From the NCBI RefSeq assembly GCF_000687475.1, contig NC_057316.1, positions 2,356,001 to 2,420,000 on the forward strand: a stretch of 64,000 bases of DNA, given 5' to 3'. Shown here in pieces: positions 56,859-64,000 of this stretch. The first letter of the stretch is position 1; each line of letters begins with the position of its first letter. The stretch comes from Ustilaginoidea virens (Eukaryota > Ascomycota > Sordariomycetes > Hypocreales > Clavicipitaceae). The notes beneath the pieces are model-generated. The model saw only the letters and a list, made by a program, of their open reading frames with translations. It was not told where the DNA came from and did not search any database. Position numbers and translations under genes: made by a program.

Positions 56859-59444
56859 TCAAAAGCGCAAGTCCCAGCCGATTTGAGGTCCCAGCCGGGG
56901 AAGCTCTTCGGCCACGCTTTGCACGTCCTTGTCGCCGCGGCCGCTCAGGCAAATGACAAGGTCTTGGTCCTTCTTCATCGTCTTGGCCAGCTCAATCGCC
57001 CCGTAGATGCCATGCGCAGATTCGAGAGCCGGAATGATGCCCTCCAACTGGCTGATGAGCCTGAAGGCTTGGAAAGCCTGTGCATCCGTGGCAGCAACAA
57101 ACTCGGCCCTATCGGTATCCTTCCAAGAGCTGAGCTCGGGCCCGACTCCTGGGTAGTCGAGACCTGCCGACACGGAGTGGGTTTCCGAGATCTGGCCATT
57201 CTTGTCTTGCAACACATAGGTTCGCACTCCGTGCAGCACCCCTTTGGAGCCTCCCGTCAAGGTGGCACTGTGTCGACCAGTCTCAACGCCGTCCCCGCCC
57301 GCCTCGACGCCGAGCAGCTTCACAGACAAGTCGTTTGCAAAGGGGTGGAACATGCCGACAGCATTGCTACCTCCTCCCACGCACGCGACGACTGCGTCGG
57401 GCAGTTTGCCTCGCTTCTCCACCATCTGCTTCTTGGTCTCCTGACCAATGACGGACTGGAACGTCCTGACAATGGTTGGAAATGGGTGAGGTCCAATGGC
57501 TGAGCCAATAATGTAATGTGTCGTGTCGAGCTCAACGACCCAAGCTCGGAGCGCTTCGTTTACCGCATCGCGAAGCGTTTTGCTGCCAGCCTCGACGGCC
57601 ACAACCTTGGCACCCAGTAATCTCATGCGAAACACATTGAGGGCCTGACGACGAACATCTTCCTGTAAGAAGGGGGGGAAATCAGCCACGTGTCCGAGAA
57701 TCTAAAAAGACCCAAAAAAAAAAAAAAAAAAACCGCAAGTCGCTACTCACAGCGCCCATGTACACAGTGCACTCCATGCCGAATTTGGCGCAAACAGTTG
57801 CCGTCGCGACGCCGTGTTGACCAGCCCCAGTCTCGGCAATGATTTTCGTCTTTCCCAGACGCTTGGCTAGAAGTAACTGTCCCAGGGCATTGTTGATCTT
57901 GTGGCTACCTGTGTGGTTGAGATCCTCCCTCTTCAGCCAAATATTTGCGCCACCGGCGTGCTCAGTCAGTCTCTCCGCCAAATGCAGGCGTGAGGGTCGG
58001 CCCATGTAATCGTAGTAGGATCGATACTCTTCCCAGAAAGCAGGGTCATCCTTTATTTTGTTGAAGCCCTCTTCGAGCTGGGAGAGGCAGTCCATCAAAC
58101 TCTCGGGGACATACTGGCCTCCAAACTCGCCAAACCTTTCCGGTATCTTGCCGTGCAGGGCGGCAAGTTGCGCGACCAGAGCACTGTCTTTCTCGGACGT
58201 TATGCGATCCTCCGTCACGACGGCACTGACGGTTACTTGGTCCCCATCGGGTCCCTTTGCGCCACTGATTGCTTCGACAATTCCAACCTCCCTGGTCGCA
58301 TTCTCCTGGGGTAAAGCGTCCCGGCCACAGAGATGGGCGCAGAAGTTCTCAACCTCACTGGGGCCCTGGCCGTCGGCAGACTTTTGCAATGTCGTAATGA
58401 TTTGGCTACCGACGACAACACCGTCGGCGATGTTGGCCACGCTGAGAAATTGTTCACGAGTGCTAACACCAAAGCCGACCGCAGCGGGCTTGTCGCCACT
58501 GTATTTTTTGACTCGCTCGAGAAGGTTGGGGAGATTGGCATTCAGTGATCCTGACGCACCAGTGACACCTTGCCTGGAGACGACGTATATGAAGGAATCC
58601 GCCAATTGACACAGAATCTTCATCCGGGTGTCCGATGTCGCTGGCGCGATGAGGGGAACGTAGGAGAGGCTGCGGAGTAGATTCAATCAGCGTGTTTTCG
58701 TTTAGCGAGCGGCTGGACATGTACATGAGGCAGCTGAGCAGGTGATGTGCATCCGGCAAAATACCAAACTTACTCTCCCTTGGTGCAAAGCTTTCTGAAG
58801 GAGACGGCTTCTTCGGGCGGCAGGTCCACGATGATGAAGCCGTTGACACCGGCAGCTCGACAGTCTTGGAGTAACTGCTCCTCTCCGTAGCGCAACAAGG
58901 GGTTGTAGTAGCCCATGAGAAGCACCGGAGCTCGCAATCCCTTGTCCCTTGCCGATTTGACCATGGCCAGTGTGGTTTCGATGGTGACGCCATGTCGGAG
59001 AGCGAGCTGGGCGCATGATATTAGCCACAGCATCCAAGGCCAAAGGACGTGGGGAGCATGCAATGCATACAGTATTGGCTGTCTGGATAGTCGGGCCGTC
59101 CGCAATAGGATCGGTGAATGGTACACCGAGCTCAATAATGTCTGGGGGTGGGAGAGCGAAGATGTTACCACTGGCTCGGATCAAGTTTGGGACAGAGGAC
59201 GGGGCGCAAGCGGCACGTACCTGAGCCGCCTTTTTCCATCGAGAGGAGGATATCGGTCGTGTCATGAGGGGAAGGGAAACCAGCCGTGACATACGTCACA
59301 AGCGCCGCCTGATGGAATCAAGCATGCATTAGCATTGACCTTTCACGACAATTGCGCGGGGCAAGCAAGCATGGTGGTTATGGGGGAGGCACCAACTTTA
59401 CCCTGCGCTTTGCAGCGCTGAAAAGTCTGCTTGATAGCATTCAT
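56859..59444 (-). CDS. trp-3: Tryptophan synthase, fused alpha-beta
   Basis: Catalyses the last two steps of tryptophan synthesis: indole release from indole-3-glycerol phosphate (alpha) and its condensation with serine (beta, PLP). Six exons (59444-59397, 59308-59221, 59141-59071, 59006-58774, 58669-57751, 57662-56859) give 720 aa, close to the 708 aa of Neurospora trp-3. The alpha half (to about 260) has catalytic E49 and D60 in [20 protein letters not shown] and the block [14 protein letters not shown]. The beta half has [20 protein letters not shown], the PLP lysine K404 in [33 protein letters not shown] and the phosphate-binding GGGSNAVG. Exon 1 uses donor GTTGGT; a better-looking GTAAAG six bases upstream would break the frame. 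Intron 5 contains a T run on the coding strand. Confidence 0.95.
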
Positions 59445-61046
59445 GGTGCGATTCTCAATCTACCGACGTGCAAAGAGTGCCTGGCAGGATATGGTGTCGA
59501 GCGGCAATGAGTGAAAGCAATCGGAAAAGAGAAGGGAACCAGAAAAAAAACAGGAGAAAAAAAAAAAAAAGAAAAAATCACGAGGCAGCGCGATGCGCGG
59601 TTTTGGGCCTCTTAATCTCTACTAATCGACTCGAGCAGCCAAGGCAAGGTGGATCAGGATGACTTGTTGATGCAAGTTTCCGACATGCCGCTGATCGATC
59701 TGCAGGCTGCACAGCCGCATTGCATCCGCCACCCCGGACTTGCCTAATTGAGAAGGGCACTAGTGCCTTCTGGTCTGGTATAACACCGATCGGCTGCAGC
59801 TGCTGCAGCTGCTGCAGGTGTCCGGTCAGACGATTACTAAGTTCTGACCGTTTAAAGCAATTCACTTTTTTTTTCTCAACTTTTTCTTATTAATTCTCGA
59901 ATAGAAAGCTTGAGGTCAAGGGGCAAGGTAAGAAAGGGGCTAGCGCTCGGTAAAATAGAAGATAAGGTAGTGCTAGGGGTAGAAGACTCGGGCACATCAG
60001 CAGTAGATGGATGGGTGAGAATTACGGAGTACATGACTTGGTCTAATTCCTCTCACTCGGAAGCATTTTTCAGTATGCTTGTCGTAGCTGTACTGCGGTG
60101 TGTTATGGTAATTCAGGGGTCTTAGCGCCACTATAGGCTGGTATTTCCACTAAAAGGAACATCGCTTACCTTCGTACATATTTAGGAGTCAGGAATCCGG
60201 ATACGGCAAATAGTAGTGGAATCGTATCTCACTCGTAGATACATATCCTATTTCGGCGTGTGGTGCGAGCTTGAAGCAGCATACTATTGACGATTGGGCT
60301 TTTCCGCTACGAGCAAGGTAGCCCTAGGAACTCTGTACAGAGCATCTGGTATGTAGGAATTGCCCACCCGCCCTCAAACAGTTATTCTTACGCCAAGTGC
60401 CTGAGTCTGCAAGTTGCCAATTTGAATTCTGCTTAATGATGAGAGCTACGACGTTTTCTCATATTTGCATTGCTGGATCGCTCTCTCTCCCCAAGTCTAC
60501 CGGGCAAAATGAAAAATATAATAAAATAAAATAAAAAAGGGTCAACGACTTCAAATATGTTACGTCCAAGGACCACCATCACCCGAATGTCGAACCCTCA
60601 CTGCATGTATCGGATCTTCAAGCAGCACCCTGTGGCCAGCCCATTAGCGTATGTACTTCTTGCCAGCTCCTTGGAAGCGCGTCCGTTTACCTTGGCAAAT
60701 TATGTGCAACATGCTTTGCTCCCACATTGCGTTGCAACCCTCGCAAGACTTGACGTCGCTACGAGGGTCGCGACATGGCCCTGACAAATTCCTAGGGTTG
60801 ACGAGATTGCAGGCGTTTCAGACTTGCTGCAGAAGCTGCATCACCAGCTCCCTGTCCTTCTTTGGATCTTTGTGGCAGATCCCTTCTGAGCGCGGCATTC
60901 CGCCTTGTTATTCGCCATTTCTGGTGCAGGTGCTTCTGAACCTATCGCCCACGGCGTGCGCACAGCTTGGAAGACCACCAGGTCCACTGCTTGGGATCAC
61001 ATTTCCACGCAGAGCCTCGCACTCATGATTGACAAAATCATTTTGC
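59445..61046. other. Intergenic, possible worn repeat
   Basis: About 1.6 kb between the tryptophan synthase promoter and the 3' end of PRM1. It includes a CTGCAGCTG triple (59792-59816), AT-richer sequence (59860-60560) with an exact TACGGAGTA (60023-60031) and no recognisable protein. Parts of 59.9-60.4 kb have the look of an old inactive element, but no terminal repeats were found. Confidence 0.45.
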
Positions 61047-63113
61047 TCAGGTCGGAGCTCTACCAGACGGTGGCGTCACCTTTTCCCCATAATGACCAAA
61101 AGCTTCAGTGGGCAACGACCCCTGTCCGGTTTGGGGGTTCAAGGGAGGCCGATCATCTCCAGTATATCGGAGCGGAGCATCCGTCTGGCTGTGATCGGGC
61201 ATTGCCATACCGACAAGAGTTCGACTGAGTCCTATTAGCACAACAATCACATAGACGAGCAGTATCCCCGTAGAGATGAGCGCTTCTTGCACCAAATTCC
61301 TCCGGAGCCAGTTCGTAACTCGATCGACAGCCCCGGTGACCTCATCGGTGGTGACGGATGATGGCGATGCTAAAAAGGTGCTGAGACCGGAATCGCCCGA
61401 GATACTCTTTTGTGCTCCGATGCTGAATGTATCGTTACTGAACAAGGGAAATTCCACATGCGCGTGATCGTGAACCCATGTCAGTCCCTTCTGCACACTT
61501 TCGATTTTGATGCCAATCACACAGTGCAGAACCGCCTTGATGGGATCGAGGAGGATGGTACCGTTGAAAACTGTCTCGAGGCCCGTTTGCATGGCATCGA
61601 CAAAGGTGTTGATGGTACTGTTCACTGCACCAGTCGCATTCGCGACGTATTCGAGAACATCTTTGTTTACGTCGTCATTCAAGCCCTTGATGACACCGTT
61701 GGCATCAGCTGCCCACTTGTCTGAGATGTGTTCAAGTTTTGCAACAACCTCGCCCGCGAAGTCGCCCACTTCGTTTGCCAGCGCTGGAACTTCTTTCTGG
61801 ACCGCCTTTAGTATAACAAACTGACAGAAACAGGAAAAGAAGCCTGCCATGGCGAGAGACAAGACGAATATCGCCGGAGCAGAGGTGGCATAAGCAACAC
61901 ACCACCTCATCAGAATCTGTCGCCTCCCCGTCAGCTTTGAGGCGACTTTGATTCCAGAGGTGGCCGTAAGCGGTCGAGAAGCAATGTAGATGACGTCCAT
62001 CGGATCGTATTGATTCTTTTCAATTAGCTTGGCGTGTTTTTCTTGTCTTCGCCATCTCCGAATTTCCATCCATGCCATTGGAGCTATGGCAGCAATGGCC
62101 AGCAATGACAGGATGACAATGAAGGCAACCCGCGCCTTGTGAATCAGCTCAAAAATCTTGTCGAAAAAACTGCTCAGCTTGTCATTGTCGGAGCAGAAGG
62201 TGAGTTGCTGCTTCTGCGCCAGAGGGAAGACGTTTCTATCAAACTTGAAGCTACTGTAGCTCTGGCTAAGCGCTTCTCGAACGATGTTGAAGGGCATAGA
62301 AATGGCTTGCTTGGTGAGGTTTTGCACTTGCTCAAAGTTTGGCAGATCCTTGTTCAGTTTCTGCACGTCCTTGACAAAGTCGCTCGAGTTCAGCTCGAAG
62401 CCTTTCAGTTCGTTGATGGGTTGTGTAAAGTCCACCTTTGGGATTTTCGGCACAAACTTTCCAAAAACAGAGTCCTGGATGCCTTTTGTAATGTCATTGA
62501 CAGCCTTCTCCAGCCCCCCCGCTATGTCTTTGATCTCTGATGTGGCCTTGTCGGTGATTTTGTTGAAAGCTGCCGTGGCATCCTTGGTGACGGAGGCGAC
62601 GGCATCCAGGGTGCCGTGGACCAAGGCTGTTATGAGACAGACATATGTTGCGGTGAGAAAATTGATGTAGAATATGATTATCCCTTCCACCCCTTGCATG
62701 ATTAGATCCAACACCACGACCATGGCGTGAACGGCTTTCTCGATGCCCGAGGCGGCGATATCGTTGACGCCGGCGGAGAGGTAGTGAGGCATTGAGGCCA
62801 TAGCGCTACCTATATCTTCCACTTTGGAGCAGGCGGATAGTGCTCGTAGCTTTGCATCTCCCACGTTGTCGTTCAACTGCGCCAGGAGCAGTATAAGGCG
62901 GACAAGAACCAGGAGGAGCAGAACAGTCCATCTGTTTATCCATATTTGTGACAAGCGGGATCTCAACCCCAGGTAAGGAGTTTCAGATGCAGAAGAGGCG
63001 GGTCGAGAGTAGTTGGCCGGCTTTAAGTTTCTCGAAACTTCAACGGAGCCTGAGTGCAGTGAGCTTGGTAAATCTGGGTAGGACGTCGGAGGTATTCGTT
63101 TTCGTGAGGACAT
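61047..63113 (-). CDS. PRM1: Plasma membrane fusion protein PRM1
   Basis: Multi-spanning glycoprotein that promotes plasma membrane merger during mating and vegetative cell fusion. A single exon of 688 aa; the start is the ATG at 63113 (MSSRKRIPPTSYPDLPSSLH). There is a Pro/Ser-rich cytosolic N-terminus, then TM1 at about 62-80 (WTVLLLLVLVRLILLLAQL), a second long hydrophobic stretch (VVVLDLIMQGVEGIIIFYIN), TM segments AFIVILSLLAIAAIAPMAW and APAIFVLSLAMAGFFSCFCQ, and a last one ISTGILLVYVIVVLIGL before a Pro/Gly-rich tail. The extracellular loops carry N-glycosylation sequons (NSS, NLT, NAT, NST, NGT, NDT) and helical heptads. The family marker YDPMDVIYIASRP lies in the middle cytosolic loop. 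Length and layout match fungal Prm1. No intron is evident. Confidence 0.93.
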   Translation of the reverse strand: MSSRKRIPPTSYPDLPSSLHSGSVEVSRNLKPANYSRPASSASETPYLGLRSRLSQIWINRWTVLLLLVLVRLILLLAQLNDNVGDAKLRALSACSKVEDIGSAMASMPHYLSAGVNDIAASGIEKAVHAMVVVLDLIMQGVEGIIIFYINFLTATYVCLITALVHGTLDAVASVTKDATAAFNKITDKATSEIKDIAGGLEKAVNDITKGIQDSVFGKFVPKIPKVDFTQPINELKGFELNSSDFVKDVQKLNKDLPNFEQVQNLTKQAISMPFNIVREALSQSYSSFKFDRNVFPLAQKQQLTFCSDNDKLSSFFDKIFELIHKARVAFIVILSLLAIAAIAPMAWMEIRRWRRQEKHAKLIEKNQYDPMDVIYIASRPLTATSGIKVASKLTGRRQILMRWCVAYATSAPAIFVLSLAMAGFFSCFCQFVILKAVQKEVPALANEVGDFAGEVVAKLEHISDKWAADANGVIKGLNDDVNKDVLEYVANATGAVNSTINTFVDAMQTGLETVFNGTILLDPIKAVLHCVIGIKIESVQKGLTWVHDHAHVEFPLFSNDTFSIGAQKSISGDSGLSTFLASPSSVTTDEVTGAVDRVTNWLRRNLVQEALISTGILLVYVIVVLIGLSRTLVGMAMPDHSQTDAPLRYTGDDRPPLNPQTGQGSLPTEAFGHYGEKVTPPSGRAPT

Positions 63114-64000
63114 GTTGAATTTTTCAGCTTTCGCCAACTCTTCTCGGGATCCGAAGTAGAGCTTAGGATGTGAGTAGAGGGAATGCCCGTCGAGTTGGGA
63201 GGTAAAAATGAAGTATGACCAAGATTCAAGATGGCGTCACGGCTCTCTTCACTATCCAGTCTAAGGGTTCGAACAAGAGAAAAGAAGGAAGAAAGTGTCC
63301 GAGATAGAACCTGAAGCGGAAAAAAAAAAGAGAAATATTAACTTCAAAGCGCTCCAAGGAACGGAATGGCGTTGGGCGCAGAAGAATACGAAAGGATCAT
63401 GTGCTCTTCATGATGCTCTTCATGGTGCTTGCAGGAGAAAGCAGTCAAAATGCTGGACAGTCTTTATTTTTATGAAAAAGGAAAGGAGAAAAAGGTCTAA
63501 CGCGACTGCGGTAGAAGATGGGTATACGTTTGCCAGAAAGAAGATTAGAAGATTCACAGCCGGGCTCACCTTCTTCTCACTCTGAACAACAATAAGCACT
63601 GCAGACACGGGCTGGGATCTCGTCTTCTTTGTAAGAGCCGGCGCTTGCAGTGCAGTGGGGCTGAACTGACATTAAGCGCCCGCTGTACGGATGAGGAAGA
63701 AGTGCGATCCAGTCAAACGGCAACAATGCAGCAAGGGCCGGGCACGTTTCAGACAAAGCGTCTATGTCGGACTCTAGAGCATGAGCCAGCGCCGACTTCG
63801 AGATACAACTCCAGCATCCCACCGAGAAACAGAGTGGAGGGAGCACCAGCCGCAGGGACGGGTGAAGAAGTAAGCTTGCTCCCGCTGTTGTCTGTCTTTG
63901 CAACAATGTGCCAGGTCGTGAGTCTCTGGAAGAGGTGGCTGTCGCAGCTTCACTTGTTTCCGTGAAGCGCACAATACATCGATTAGTGCATGCCGTGTGA
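63114..64000. other. Right-edge region, no gene recognised
   Basis: Upstream of PRM1, so the first few hundred bases should be its promoter. Short overlapping frames on both strands (63577-63972) have no recognisable similarity. Confidence 0.5.

Noticed and set aside
59910..60125. Open frame of 71 codons that looked like a retroelement fragment
   Set aside because: Too short, no recognised gag/pol motif and no flanking terminal repeats.

Overview
The window is nuclear DNA of a filamentous ascomycete (Pezizomycotina). The evidence is the many short spliceosomal introns (about 54-216 bases, with GT...CTAAC/CTGAC...AG signals), genes on both strands with no operons, a fused tryptophan synthase, the fungal mating/cell-fusion protein Prm1 and long low-complexity intergenic stretches. 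Protein resemblances suggest Sordariomycetes, probably Hypocreales; that placement is inference.

Layout. 1-713: left-edge piece of a decayed adenylosuccinate synthetase gene. 1451-2185: mitochondrial Fe-S scaffold ISA1. 2.2-13.1 kb: an almost gene-free stretch rich in tandem repeats. 13.1-20.5 kb: a Cdc25-type Ras exchange factor, then an ARMH3/DUF1741 protein. 22.0-24.0 kb: an amino-acid permease. 24-31 kb: a second gene-poor stretch. 31.4-31.9 kb: a small two-exon gene for the KGD4/YMR31 subunit of 2-oxoglutarate dehydrogenase. 33.9-34.5 kb: a small secreted orphan protein. 35.0-36.4 kb: an App1-type phosphatidate phosphatase. 37.6-41.0 kb: a large disordered conserved protein. 42.5-50.3 kb: two MFS transporters flanking a DnaJC28-domain mitochondrial protein. 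51.4-63.1 kb: a dense run with mitochondrial aspartate aminotransferase, a coiled-coil (HAUS4-like?) protein, mitoribosomal protein bL28m, tryptophan synthase and PRM1.

The genes are mostly housekeeping. Several products are mitochondrial (ISA1, KGD4, DnaJC28-like, aspartate aminotransferase, bL28m), but nothing indicates a biosynthetic cluster. Exon structures were worked out by hand from reading-frame continuity, splice signals and remembered family consensus, so exact junctions are inferences unless transcript data agree.

Most notable observations: a 3-base exon followed by a 10-base exon in the aspartate aminotransferase gene; a likely GC-AG intron in the ARMH3 gene; the KGD4 gene hidden by its intron and by a longer antisense frame; the adenylosuccinate synthetase pseudogene; at least eleven exact intergenic copies of the 9-mer TACGGAGTA; and a striking preference for 7-base units among the tandem repeats. 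I did not find a convincing new multi-gene system.
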